Shown here in pieces: positions 23,000 to 35,067 of a stretch of 64,000 bases of DNA. The stretch comes from Pomphorhynchus laevis (lineage: Eukaryota; Acanthocephala; Palaeacanthocephala; Echinorhynchida; Pomphorhynchidae), in NCBI GenBank assembly GCA_012934845.2, contig WNNJ02000633.1, positions 1 to 64,000 of the forward strand. Reading direction: 5' to 3'. The number at the start of each line of letters is the position of its first letter. Position 1 is the first letter of the stretch. A model generated the notes under the pieces. That model was not told the origin of the DNA, did no database searches, and saw only the letters and a list, made by a program, of their open reading frames with translations. A program made the position numbers and the translations under genes.

Positions 23000-23838
23000 G
23001 CGTTTGATTTTGTATTTCAAAAAGCTTTCTTTATTATTGCAAGTTAGTTAATAATCCATCACGATATTTTACCTAATATATTTGAAGTACAGTTAGCGAT
23101 ATATGGTTTTCAAAATTACAAATTATTTAGGAAAGTTATAATTTCTAAATAATTTTTTTTATTATTAAATTATTAAATAATTTTCTTTTTATTATTTTAA
23201 TTTGAATTTTGCTTCTGTCATAAATGATAAACGCAACATTGCGTAATTGAAAATAACCTAAGCAATGTCGAAAATGTTCATTCTTTGATTTAATAGTACA
23301 AACTGTATTTTCTTAATGTAAAAGAAAAAAGGAAACTATGGATGCGCTGTATGTCATTTTACTACAATAAAAACATGACAAATGTATGTCATTTGTCATT
23401 TTTACATTCAAGTTTCAGATATATAATCAAAAATAATCAAAATTTCACAGAAATTTAAAAATCTAATCATTGGTTATTGAAATGCGATCATTTTGATGTA
23501 ACCACAAAATGGTAAAAGTAGATCCCGGTTTATGACAGCAAAGTATCCATACTATTTTAGGAAACATATATATAGCTTGTATAACATGCCTTATCCATGA
23601 ATATTAATTAATAAATTAACTCTTTGTACATACTTGAAAAAAGTGTAGTAAATAAAACTGAGAGAATTGAAGAATCGTTTTTATTTCTAAAAATAAGTTG
23701 AATGTAGCTAATTCTGTAAACAGATTTATGTAATACGCTTAACTGCTAATAAGTTTAAAAGATATATTGATATGCAAGATTTTATAGCAGCAGATCATGG
23801 AATTTGTTAGACAATAGAGATTAATGTGGAAAGCGCAT
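23000..23838. other. convergent 3' region between the membrane gene and SDHD
   Basis: Contains AATAAA at 23366 on + (367 bases past the membrane gene stop) and AATAAA on - at 23685-23680 (about 155 bases past the SDHD stop), both plausible polyadenylation signals. No other features recognised. Confidence 0.45.
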
Positions 23839-26800
23839 TTATATCGCCCAGATTCTTTTAAATGATTCCGCTATTCCAATATCATTCAGTACGAAATACA
23901 TGAATCCTGACAAGGCAGCTCCACTTGCTATCCACAATGACATCATTACCGTCTTTTGAAGCTTATTTGGAACATAGTCAACTATAACATGTTCCATTCC
24001 CCAATGGGCATGCATAACAATAAAAGTAACCAAGGCACCTTCGGCCAATTTTGATGGCATCAGGAAAATAGACGGCAAAAGCAGAGCAATTTGAGCACCC
24101 ACTAATCTTTCTGTAATCCATTGCTTATTTGCAGGTAAAAATGTACTGCTATTTCTTTTCAGATGAAACTGATTGCTGACAACAGAACGATTTGTGTCAT
24201 TTAAAGGACCAGCTGCCAACATCAATGGTTTTACCTACGTGAAATGTATAAAGAAAATCGAATTGGCGAAACACTGAAATTTTTGAACATACTTTTGCAC
24301 GATAATTTATAAGTACGAAATAATATAATACATGAAATACCGAAATATTACGTATTGACAACTATATTTTTATAGTGTACTATAAAGAATAGTGCAGAAA
24401 TGATTATTGGCTTTCTTCAAAACCATTTAAATAATTTTAAATTTTTAATTAATTAATCTATAAAAATAAAATCAAACAGAAAATAGTAAAATATATACAT
24501 CAACATGATATTATTAAAAATATAATTAAACTATCACGCGAAAATTTTTATTGATGGATAATAAATAATAGACTTTGTATTAGAATAAGATACTAGATAA
24601 TTTAATTTCATCGAAGGAAATATCACAGGCTTTTGTAAGATTCCAGGCTAATTTACTTGAGTATAATTCCATTCAATATTGATTAATTGATAATATTAAT
24701 GTAATCATAATTGCGCTTTATTTGGTACACTAATATTGAAATTAAAATTATTAATATTAATTTAAATTCTTAAGCGGAAATTTTTTATGGATGTGATGCA
24801 AATAATATTCTGTGTTAGTTGTGTTGAAATCTTTACTTACAAAACATCTGAATTATTAAAAATCTTATATTTTAATAATTATATTATTTGTATAAAATCT
24901 TAAGAAAATTTTATAGTAAAATCTTAAAATGGCATTAGGTAAGTAATTTGAATGTAAATTTATCCGAAAGAAATCAAAAACTAACTACAATTCTAGTTGA
25001 AATATCTTTAAATGTTATCTTAACAATAATATCGACATTATTGTTAATTAAAGAGTAAATTTTATGTGTTACCTAGTAGAATTTTATCTGATAGAATTTC
25101 TGAACAAAATGCTGTTTTGGAAAAATATAAATACAAATAATTAGATTGGTAATTATTTGTAATTATTAATTAATAGATTATTGATCCATTATTAATTATT
25201 AATGATAGATTTGTATATTAATATTACTTAATAATAATATTACTTAATATTAATATTACTAAATATTAATATTAATATGATATTAATATAATAATATAAA
25301 TAATTAATATTAATATTTTTTTGAGCAACAACCAGTGATGTAATATAATAAGGTGTCTGAAAAATAACATCCAATAAAAATAATAGCAGTGTCACAAGAA
25401 GTTGGTGAAGGCCCTGTAAATTCATCCTAGTCTTCACGGATGACTGGGCGATTACGTGCAGAGCGCAACGCTCGAAGGCATTTAGAAATTATCATCGCCA
25501 GTCTGATCCCGGTCTACGAGCGCAACCTGTTCAGCTCAATTCCATAGCTAGACACGATTTTCTTCGCTGTTATTTATAAGGCAATCCTACAGAGGATAAT
25601 AGTACATTCTTCTCTTTTACCTCCAGAGTAAGAGAATATGGCAGGAACGAAAGAGGCCCGTTCAACTTGAGTTACACGTTAAATATATTTCCTCCTCATT
25701 CGTAGCTCGTGGTATTCACAGCTGACATTCGGTTCCTTCAATATTTATTATATTGATAATATTATTAATATTGATAATATTAATAATATTATACTTCGAT
25801 ATTAATATTCCTTCAATATTAATAATATTGAAGAATATTAATATTAATATCCATTAATATTAATATTAATTAATATTATTAATAAATAATATATTATAAA
25901 TTAATTATTAATTATTTATATATTAATAATTAAATTGTAATACAAATAGCATAGAAAACAAATTAATACGTGCTATAATAAATATTAGAATCTCATACAT
26001 AATCAAATATTTGTCATTTTAGGTAATGTTTACTATGACAACTTTAAATTAAATTAAAAATCATTAAATTGAATCATTAAACATCAAATTATTAAACATC
26101 ATTAAATTGACGCCCAATTGGTACAATCGTCACAATGTGGGAATATACATCTGATAAGAGATTAAATAATCATTTACTCATTTAATCATTTAATCATCTG
26201 ATAAGAGATTAAATAATTATTTAATCATTAATCATTTAATCATTTACTCATCTAATCATCTGATAAGAGATTAAATAATTATTAATCATTTACTCATCTA
26301 ATCATCTGATAAGAGATTAAATAATTATTAATCATTTAATCATTTAATCATTTAATATAATTTAATCATTTAATCATTTAATAATTTAATAATTTAATCA
26401 TTTAATCATTTAATCATTAATCATTAATCTTTAATCATTCAATCTTTAATCATTTAATCATTGATCATTAATCATTAAAGCATTAATCATTAATCTTTAA
26501 TCATTTAATCATTAATCTTTAACCATTAAATCATTAATCATTTAATCTTTAATCTCTTAAATCATTAAATTGATGCCCAATTGGTACCATCGTCACAATT
26601 TGGGAATATACATCTGATAAGAGATTAAATAATCATTTAATCTCTTAAATGATTATTAATAATCTCTCATCATTAAATTGATGCCCAATTGGTACAATAA
26701 TAAGTACGGCTACATAAGATGAACCATCGTCACAATTTTGGAATATACGTCTGATAAGAGATTAAATAATCATTTCATAGTGATGAATAAATAATTGAAT

Positions 26801-26928
26801 TACAACAAACTGTTAAACCCACTGTTATTCACTGAAGGAATACTTACTGTGTTTATCGCAAGAGCATTAGTCCTTGAAAAAAGGACTCGGTTTGCCAATG
26901 GCATATTAATCCTAGCAAAAGATAGCAT
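23839..26928 (-). CDS. SDHD: succinate dehydrogenase cytochrome b small subunit (complex II)
   Basis: Membrane anchor of mitochondrial complex II, binding heme b and ubiquinone in the inner membrane. Exon 2 (24234-23839) contains QWITERLVGA, MHAHWGMEHVIVDYV and NDIGIAESFKRIW, which line up with SDHD HWTSERVVS, LHGHWGLGQVVTDYV and HDVGICKAVAMLW. His104/His102 of the HxHWG motif (heme ligand) and Asp113-Tyr114 (quinone site) are retained. Three hydrophobic spans follow in the usual places. Exon 1 (26928-26848) encodes 27 residues beginning MLSFARINMPLANRVLFSR, Arg-rich and without acidic residues as in a mitochondrial presequence, and ends A|GTAAGT. The acceptor CACGTAG ends at 24235; phase 0 on both sides. 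Total 158 residues, against 159 for the human precursor. The 2.6-kb intron is full of repeats. Exon 2 is near certain; exon 1 is strongly supported by frame, donor and content. Confidence 0.92.
24408..24640 (+). mobile_element. PLE 3' fragment
   Basis: On + it has ATTGGCTTTCTTCAAAACCA, AGAAAATAGTAAAATATA and TTGATGGATAATAAATAATA, which match the C-terminal end and the start of the terminal repeat of the PLEs at 11.3 and 15.4 kb. It lies in the SDHD intron and is heavily decayed. Confidence 0.7.
25425..25735. other. GC-richer insert in the SDHD intron
   Basis: About 300 bases are much less AT-rich than both sides (for example GGATGACTGGGCGATTACGT and GATCCCGGTCTACGAGCGCA). It has the look of an inserted element remnant, but no family motif or open frame is recognisable. 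Confidence 0.35.
26040..26800. repeat. ATTTAATC microsatellite with a larger dispersed unit
   Basis: Dense (ATTTAATC)n-type repeats interleaved with CTGATAAGAGATTAAATAAT blocks. A longer unit (TTGA(C/T)GCCCAATTGGTACAA.., GTCACAAT..TGGGAATATAC) appears near 26106, 26571 and 26680-26760. It lies in the SDHD intron, ending about 50 bases before exon 1. Confidence 0.85.
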
Positions 26929-27702
26929 TTGAAATGAGTTGAACATTTTATCTAGAAAGCAATAATGAAATTGACAAAACTCTTATTATTTTGAAAAAAT
27001 TACTGCTGCGATTTAACAAATTGGATCAGTCATTTTTATGTTTATAAATGTTGAGCAGTTTTTACAAAAATTTTAAATATTATAAAATATTGAGGAAATA
27101 TGAATGGAAGAGTTAGGGAGATCAAGCGGAAAAGTAAAAAGGGTTAGGATAGACGAAAATAAATAGGTAAATCAAAATGGATATTATATATAAAGATGAC
27201 AATAGCGGAAAATATAAAATATGCAAATATTATCGTCTGTACATCAAAATTAAATAAAATTTAGCAAGTGACCGCGTATGTAGTATACCACTCATAATTT
27301 TTAGAATTTTTGGTATTTTTGTAAAAAGTAGCTATCAATATTGTAGTAGAAATATTAATAGTGCGATGAATCAAGATGTGATTGGTAACAGTATATGTCA
27401 GTGGTTGCATACAAACCGAATTATTGAAAGGTTTAGTCCTTGTGATCACTTATTATAATTGTTTATAATAATTTGTAATAATTTGTAATTTATTATATAT
27501 TATTAAAGATTTTATATAATATATAAATTTTCTAAATTGATATAAGATATAAAATATATTTATCTGTAAGATTTACCTAACAATCTTAAAGGTTGATATG
27601 TCCAGGTTGATTAGTCAACCTGGATATTAAGATTGATTAGTCAACCACTCATTAAAGTGAATGTTAAATTTTGACTATTCGTTAAATTTGGAACGAAATA
27701 AT
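26929..27702. other. SDHD upstream region
   Basis: The - strand promoter of SDHD should lie here. Includes an A/G-rich patch near 27110-27160. Two TCAACCTGGATAT-type blocks form a small inverted pair around 27590-27640. No other gene seen. Confidence 0.35.
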
Positions 27703-29428
27703 TTTTTTTTTGCGTGGGAGATATTCCACAATGAACATCACGTTCTGCGTGAAATGTTAGTATTCGATCTACCCGAACTTTGCGGGGTAATTACCTTTAT
27801 CTCAGTCGTCGTCGAATCGTTAGGACCAAAACAATTCAATTTGGACAAAGAATTGTCCAAATAAGCAATGCAAATAACTTTTTAATAGTTGCTAACCAAT
27901 ATCAACAGATAATTACATCTGATTTAAAACAGAAAGTATATAGTCCTACACTGAGTTGTTCGCAAAACATCGTTTTTAGGAGTTCACTAATTTTATAATT
28001 GCAAAACTAAAATATGCATAAAATTAAATACACAAATATTTCTTCAATTTGTTGATAAAGTGAGAATTTGAGGGGCATGTGCTGAGCTCAGCCGCCCGCA
28101 ACAAAACTTCGACTGTGCTTTACACTCGAATTGGTTTTGTAACAACTCCCTTGGCTTGCTTTAAACAAAAATTATCATATTAGCGAGACATCTAAAACGT
28201 TCTACAACACCTCATTAGGCTTGCTGTAGATGACAAATCAACATAATAGTGGATGACTGAGTAGAACATAAGTTTACTCTAAATTTTTAAGTTTATTCAA
28301 TGATAAGGAGATCATTGGATCGGTGCTAGTGATATTTTTATAGATTATTTCTACCCGTCAACATTCAAGTTATCACTGATGTGATCAGGAGATCATAGAA
28401 TGGTGCTGGTGATACTTTGAGGAAATCTATCATTTATTTGTCAATTTTGCTTTATCACACAAGGTGATTTTGTAGCAGAAACCACTTACGGTTTATACTG
28501 TTTCTATTCTTATATAAGACTATGCAGACAATTGACAAAACTCATTGAGCAAAACGTTTTGAAAAAATATTTTGTCTTTAGCTGATATGGTAAAAATAAG
28601 TGTCTTATGTTTGATGATGATTTCAAAATTTGGTATTGTGTAAGTGGTTCGATCGACATCACACTCTTCAAGTTGGAATCGAATATAAAAAGTTTTTAAT
28701 CTCACAGTTTATCAGTAAGTGATCCTAAAATCTCACGCTTTATCAGTTAGTTAAACCAAATGCCGCAACGTGCATATTAATTCATCGTTTCGTGATGAAT
28801 ATATAATGTCATTACATTTCGTAATGACAGTTATTGTAACACAAAATACTATAATCGTACAATAAATGTTAATAATAACAATAGAAAATATACATTAACC
28901 ATAAACTTCATTAATAAATGTATAGATAACATAAATATAGCCGGACTTTTAAATAATTCTAAAAGTAAAGAAATAATAGGGTCAGATTTAAGTATTAATT
29001 TCGTATAATAGAGTTCACCACCTCATTTGATGTACTCATCGCCACTGTCATTGACGTTTCCTCAGCTGTTACAGACAATTATTAAGTTAGAGTTTACACA
29101 TACGAAATAGCTCATGTCTTGTTAGATCTATTAAGAACTTACTGTACGATGACCATTTCTCCCCATTAAAAATGATTTCCATCGAGCAGTATCTTACAAA
29201 AGCCGATCTGACATATTCAAGCAAAATTAAATGTCCCACGTCGCCCCTTAGTCATATATAAGCGCTTCGTGAATTTGCAGTCGTGGAGTTTGTACTTAAA
29301 CGTTGACTGAGACCAAGGCGTGTATGATCGACTGTAATTGACAGAGCTAAACATCCTAGGCATACCCTGCCAATCTAATTACGAAAATCGTCAAGGAAAC
29401 AATTTAAGAATACTGAACTCGAAATTTT

Positions 29429-29603
29429 TTTATTTATTTATTCAATCACAAGACTGTAGCCGTAGGGCTGTTTTGTCTGATCACATAAAAAAAGAAAAAA
29501 AATTCAACATTCCTCCCAAAGATAACGATCCGGTATAGGCTGTGAGTTTGTCTCGTACAACCATTGCTCCATCCTCCGCATGAACTGCTGTCTACTCTGA
29601 ATA
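29429..29603 (-). mobile_element. 5'-truncated CR1-like LINE, 3' tail
   Basis: The reverse complement matches the 3' end of the LINE at 39.9-44.5 kb, from CAGAGTAGACAGCAGTTCAT through the stop, the T-rich stretch, GATCAGACAAAACAGCCCTA and the final (AAAT)n tail. It is a textbook 5'-truncated insertion ending in a short AAAT tail, and it sits inside the 27.7-30.1-kb foldback unit. Confidence 0.9.
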
Positions 29604-29606
29604 GCG

Positions 29607-29772
29607 ATTATTGCAGCTGGATCAAAAAGGGGAAATTTTATTTTATATTTCTCTAACCTCTGTTTTCATCTTCAGAAAATTACATCTTTAGAGTAAATCT
29701 CTGCATAAGCTAACAAAAGTTAGCGAAATATCGAAAAAATGTCCTCCTTTATTTTGATCCATCTCCAATAAT
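29607..29772. repeat. foldback repeat with two decayed hammerhead-like motifs
   Basis: Ends ATTATTGCAGCTGGATCAAA and TTTGATCCATCTCCAATAAT are inverted. The left arm on - has CTGAAGA, imperfect helix II around AGAG, then GAAATATA. The right arm on + keeps a perfect helix II GCTAAC-AAAA-GTTAGC (29709-29724) followed by GAAATATC (29725-29732), but box 1 is degraded to CTGCATA. Same family as 2.26, 18.9 and 19.5 kb. Confidence 0.7.
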
Positions 29773-30109
29773 TCTTAATTAAAATAAGTCACATATTATT
29801 ATTTGTCGACGACATTACGAACACGGCTCAAAGTTGCTCACTGTACATTATGATAGAAAAAGAAAAAAGATTAATCCAAATTCAAAATAATTCACCGTTT
29901 GAATAGTTTATGTGAAGCAGAGCTAACAGTCTGCTCGCTCAAACGATTCCATGGATTACAATTCTTTGTCCAAATTGAATTGTTTTGGTCCTAACGATTC
30001 GACGACGACTGAGATAAAGGTAATTACCCCGCAAAGTTCGGGTAGATCGAATACTAACATTTCACGCAGAACGTGATGTTCATTGTGGAATATCTCCCAC
30101 GCAAAAAAA

Positions 30110-31257
30110 TTTTGCAAGGCACATATCTCGCAAAAAAAATCGCGTACAGAGTCCGGAGCCCTGAGTCTGGCCCATATGAAAGAACTCTTACCGAATGAAC
30201 GAGCATTGTTGCCCGACGTATCACATTTTAAAGTCGAGTAGACTCATCAACAGTTCTAGGACATGAACATTGAAATGTATGACTGATAACGAATGCATTT
30301 GCAAGTGATTTAAATGATCAGGGATTCAGAAAACTAAAAGTTCGGTGAATTATACCTACTATACGCATAGCTTTGGTACATCCGTAATCAGTGTGTCGGT
30401 GAGAAGACAAATCGTTAGTGATGTAATATATGTAATATTTGCATACACTCTGTCATTCTAGACAGTATAAACGAATGAACTGTAAGATGGGACTACAAAT
30501 GAGTGATCATTATAAAAGAATTTCTAAATTAAATTTCAGTTTGTAGGTACAAATTATGCGAAACACGTTAGTACGTAAATTTGCAGTATATTACAATCCC
30601 CGTAAATGACAAAGAATATTTATCCAATCTAATATATTGACTATCATGAATAATCAAAATAATTGATTAAATTTTTAATTCAGATTAGGATGGATATATT
30701 TCTAATAATGGATTAAACTTCGCTGTTTTTCAGTGGTGATTTTCAATAATTAAGTTAAGCCAAAAATTAAAAGTTTAAATATGTGTTCGGCCTTACTTAA
30801 AATTAACAAAAAACTTGACAGTCTAGTTAACTTTATAAATTTATTAAATGTTAAAATGATGTTATTAACTAGTCTCTATATACAATCTACTACAGTTGAC
30901 CCAATTAATATCAAAACAATTGAATCACATAATATAGCAAAATAAATACAATTTACCCAAGATATTCTAGGTTCATGATACGCTAGCTTTATAAGTGAGC
31001 TGCAGAAGAAAATAAAAGGAAACGAATGCTCAGACGTCACTGATAGTTTTAACACTGATCTCAATGATCAGTGTGAGTTCTAAATTTCATCAGCAATAAA
31101 AGTTCTTGTTAGATAACAATGTTAGATAACAATCATCAGGAAATACATAAATTTAATTGATAATTTGGAATTAATTAATTTCATTGATAAATTCAAATAG
31201 ATAATGTTTCATATATGTCGTTCGACTTCAATTTAATTCAAAGAAAAAATGAATCAA
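30110..31257. other. non-coding region
   Basis: AT-rich. No gene, repeat family or RNA motif recognised. Confidence 0.4.
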
Positions 31258-32530
31258 ATCAACTAACTGAGTCTACTTATTTAATATAATTATAAAATAA
31301 ACAAAACATAATAATGCTAAATCATAATTTAATAATTAAATAATAAAATAAATAATTGTTTTTTGAATTTTCTATAATTTAAATCAAGTTAAAAAAATAA
31401 AAATAAAAATAAAAAATAAAATTTAAAATAAACGTCATTTTTATGAATTGACTAATAAATAACAGACGTTGTATCAGAATAAGAATTAGAGGTCATCAGG
31501 AGGAACTGCTATGCTATCAGGTTTCAGCCCCTATAATTATAATATATTATAAATATATTATAATAAATATATTATAAATATAATATAAATATATTATAAA
31601 TATAAGATTTTTATAATTTAAATCAAGTTAAAATAAAAAATTGAAATTTAAAATAAAATTGATTTTTAGGAATTGACTAATAAATAACAGACTTTGTATC
31701 AGAATAAGAATTAGAGGTCATCAGGAGGAACTGCTATGCTATCAGGTTTCGGCCCCTATTCCTCGACCCAACATAGTATAAGGGCCTAATACATCTAATG
31801 ACGCATTTCCTTTGATAAAATTTGATTATCTAGTATCTTATTCTAATACAAAGTATATTATTTATTAATATACTTTGATAAATACTTTTATAAATCAAAT
31901 CAGCTAACTGAGTCTACGTATTTAATATAATTATAAAATAACCAAAACATAATAATGCTAAATCAAAATTTAATAATTAAATAATAAAATTAATAATTGT
32001 TTTTAGATTTTCCATAATTTAAATCAAGTAAAAAAAAATTAAATAAAAATAAATAAAAATAAATAAAAATAAAAATAAAAAATAAAATTTAAAATAAACG
32101 TCATTTTTATGAATTGACTAATAAATAACAGACGATGTATTAGAATAAGGATTAGAGGTCATCAGGAGGAACTGCTATGCTATCAGGTTTCGGTCCCTAA
32201 CTCCTTTATCCAACATAGCAGCGGGGCCAAATACGCGCTAATGACGTATTTCCTCTGATTAAATTTGTTTGTCTAGTATTATATAAAGTAATATAATATA
32301 AAGTATATTATTTATTATCCATCGATAAAAAATTAATTAATAATAAATAATTGTTTTAAGATTTATATCAAGATGAATTATAAACTAAAATTAAAACTAA
32401 AAATCAATTTTTATGAATCGAATAATAAAAAACAGGCGTTTTATCAGAATAAGGATTAGAGGTCATCAGGAGGAACTGCTATGCTATCAGGTTTCGGCCC
32501 CTAACTTTTAGGGGTTTTCGGCCCCTAAAA
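31258..32530 (-). repeat. tandem array of PLE terminal repeats without coding DNA
   Basis: Four head-to-tail units related to 10893-11254: about 31258-31533, 31600-31865, 31890-32330 and 32336-32530. Each contains (on +) GAATTGACTAATAAATAACA or a close variant and TCATCAGGAGGAACTGCTAT. The third is the most complete and shows both the CTAACTGAGTCTACG edge and TAGTATTATA end. No reverse transcriptase frame is present. On - every unit keeps CTGATGA and CGAAAC. The layout resembles tandem, non-coding, ribozyme-bearing units (retrozymes) that are thought to move with PLE machinery. Confidence 0.85.
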
Positions 32531-33199
32531 GCAAAAATATCAATCATCTACAGATCAGGATTTGTCCAGTGATCAAATATCCTCCAGCACAAAATCAGAA
32601 AATAGTTAATTTGATTATTACGCAGATAACAGAGACGGATGGTAACCCATTGCAGTGGAATAGCCATCAAATTTACCGATGGGTTTCTGCTTATTGAGCT
32701 TCATCGTTGGAGCTCGGATTATAAAAGTATTAAGATGTCATCTATAATAGTTTAGAAGTAATCATCACAACGATTTATATCGCTCCGCAAACTGAATTGG
32801 CATGCCCGTCGTTGATCACAAAGTTATACAGTAGAATCAGTAGTTAAGGATAATATAGTCATGTCATAGGATTACAGAATTATACAATATACTTATAATC
32901 TAAGGGAATATAGTATAGATATTTAGTTTGACAATTGAACCCCGGATAACTGCATCAGCTTAATACTATAATATTATAATATCATTGAAAATGATAGAAT
33001 GATATAATATCATCGAAACCATGCAACCAATTGCAGTAAATCAACCATTAAATTTACATATGGATTTCTGCTTATTGAGGTTCATAAGTAGATTCCGGAT
33101 TATAAAAGTATTAAATGTATACAAGTATTTATAAAAGTATTTATAAAATAAAGATTTTAAAAGTATAAAAATATTATAAAAGTATTTAATCCATTATTG
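32531..33199. repeat. diverged direct repeat pair
   Basis: A block of about 110 bases (CCATTGCAGTGGAATAGCCA.. TTTCTGCTTATTGAG .. GGATTATAAAAGTATTAA) at about 32648-32740 recurs at about 33010-33115 with many differences. No coding content seen. Confidence 0.6.
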
Positions 33200-33625
33200 G
33201 TCGCTATGACCACACATCCACATATCTTGTCCAACTCTCCTGGCCCACCATCCACATACGCATAAAATCCGCCTTATTCTCGTAACTTTTCGGCTCATCG
33301 CTGTCGGCACCCATCGTTCATCAACTTCCCTTTCTTAGATGACACTCGTCCCACCTCTCTCTATCGCTGCGTTCCCGTCATTCCCTCTTACTTTACGTTA
33401 CCTATTACTCCAACAACTACGGTCTCTATCCTTCCTCGTCGTTGCCCGCTCGCTTGGAATCAGCTCCATCTCGACGTCCGCCGCGTTTCTTCCTTTAACA
33501 CATTCAAATACTGCCTCCGTACCCACCGTATCGACACATTAATTAGATTTCTGTTTTTTTTTGTGTGGTCATGTAAGCGTGCGCCGGCGAGTATTTGCCA
33601 TGTAAAAATAAATCTTCTAAAAAAA
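33200..33625 (+). pseudogene. L2/CR1-like LINE 3' end
   Basis: A C/T-rich stretch whose + strand translation gives LAWNQLHLDVRR, SSFNTFKYCLRTHRIDTLI, the usual C-terminus of L2/CR1-like reverse transcriptases (WN.LP..VR...S...FK..L). It is followed by a short 3' UTR (TGTAAGCGTGCGCCGGCGAG) and AATAAATCTTCTAAAAAAAT. 5'-truncated. A further C/T-rich block at 33640-33960 ending AATATGACAAATAAATTTGC may be the tail of a second copy. Confidence 0.65.
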
Positions 33626-33959
33626 TTATATAATAGTTTAGAGGTAATCAGCATAACGAAAAGTATTGTGTTCATCTAAGCTTGCCTTACTTATATCAGC
33701 CCTTCTTATTCTTAAGATTGACAAATGTATCAACAATTGCGCTAACTCCTTCAAAAACACTACTTTACCTCTCCAATGTGTCCTTTACACAAGAATTTGT
33801 ATCATTTTCCTCCTTCATCGTTTTAAATATATCTCCATGCACTCCTTCAAACTTCAATGTCCATATTAACCACTAACGTATCAATTTTCATTTAATTTGT
33901 CTCACCTTTCGTCTCTGCAAAATTAACTCCCTTTGTCATAATATGACAAATAAATTTGC

Positions 33960-35067
33960 CGTTTTACGTTACCGATGTTCGCCATGTCATCTCTTACTGC
34001 CATATATTGCAATGATCAAACATCAATATTATATATTACCACCAATAGACTATCTAATAGATTAAAAGCTAACCGGTCATTCAATAGATTATCGATGAAC
34101 TTCAAAAGACCTCTATCCAGTCAGAACAACAAAAGGTATATCCTTACCATTATCAATTTTCGAGGTATCATTTCGCATTAACATGTCATGATATGTTAAC
34201 CAATACTTATATTCAATGATTGAAGAGTCGATTATTGTTTGGCGTGTTGGAGTGCATTCATTGCGATCGAGAACAGCTTTCATTGCGCACAATTTCAAGC
34301 AATTATTTTTCAAGCATGATATCACTCTTAGTTATTCCAACCGTGCAATCTAACCGAAATTTTTAGATGGATCGAGCCAACGGAAGTATATGACGATCCA
34401 TCAAATTCCCTTTGTCATCTAAGAAACTTGATATATCATACTGGCAACAATGTCTGCTGATAGTTCAACAATATATTCGATCACTATTGTGCAAGAATAC
34501 AACTGCATATTCAACGAGCGTTTTCTCAATTTCGAGTGACGAACGAGTTCAGACGTGGATATTTCCGATTAGTTTCTGAATCCTGGGTTAGCAGCCCTCA
34601 AACGACACAAATCTAAATAAATACAAAAAAGTAATAAAATTGTTGGAATGTAACACTAAAACGGCTCAAATAAAGTGTTGATTGTATCAAAAGCACTGCT
34701 TTCCTCAAAACACCTGTCGTCTTTTACAATCAAATACGATAGAAAAGACGATTTTGGTTCGGAGGAATAAAACATATAAGAAGAATTAACGAATCGGTTT
34801 ATTTAAAATTATTTTAGAATGCGAAGTTAGTGAGTTGTTCGAAGACGTATTAAATGAGGAAATTGATTCATGGGAACCTTAGGCCGAGATATTGCACTTA
34901 TAAAACGAAGACAGTTATCAGTCGATATATGATGCCTAGTAAAACGCCAAGTATTTAAATGGTTACGATGCAAGCTGAAGCAAAAGTGAGAATGTCATAT
35001 TAATTAAACTATTATTTATTGATATGTAAACTTAGTCTGATCTCTTTGTTTGAATCTCTCCATTTTT
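33960..35067. other. non-coding region
   Basis: Mixed composition. A stretch near 34490-34620 is less AT-rich and reads FSISSDERVQTWIFP on +, vaguely like a transposase C-terminus, but it is too short and broken to assign. Confidence 0.3.

Larger units (their letters stand above)
27703..30109. mobile_element. foldback DNA element with identical 153-bp inverted arms
   Basis: 27703-27856 and 29958-30109 are exact reverse complements over about 153 bases, from TGCGTGGGAGATATTCCACA to GGACAAAGAATTGT. Both ends carry an A/T homopolymer. The 2.1-kb centre has no transposase-like frame. It holds a degenerate pair of about 80-base repeats at 28306-28470, a LINE 3' fragment at 29429-29603 and a small palindrome at 29607-29772. 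It resembles a non-autonomous long-inverted-repeat (foldback or MITE-like) element, or an inverted duplication. Arm identity says it formed recently or is kept uniform by gene conversion. Target-site duplication not evident. Confidence 0.7.

Noticed and set aside
26040-26800. CRISPR-like array of regularly spaced repeats
   Set aside because: Spacing is irregular and the spacers are themselves repeats; it is a eukaryotic microsatellite in an intron.
33339-33542. C/T-rich + frame starting MTLVPPLSIAAF as a gene
   Set aside because: An adjacent frame shows LINE C-terminal signatures, so this one is a shadow.
34490-34620. hAT-like transposase C-terminus
   Set aside because: Only a loose resemblance over about 15 residues, with stops on both sides.
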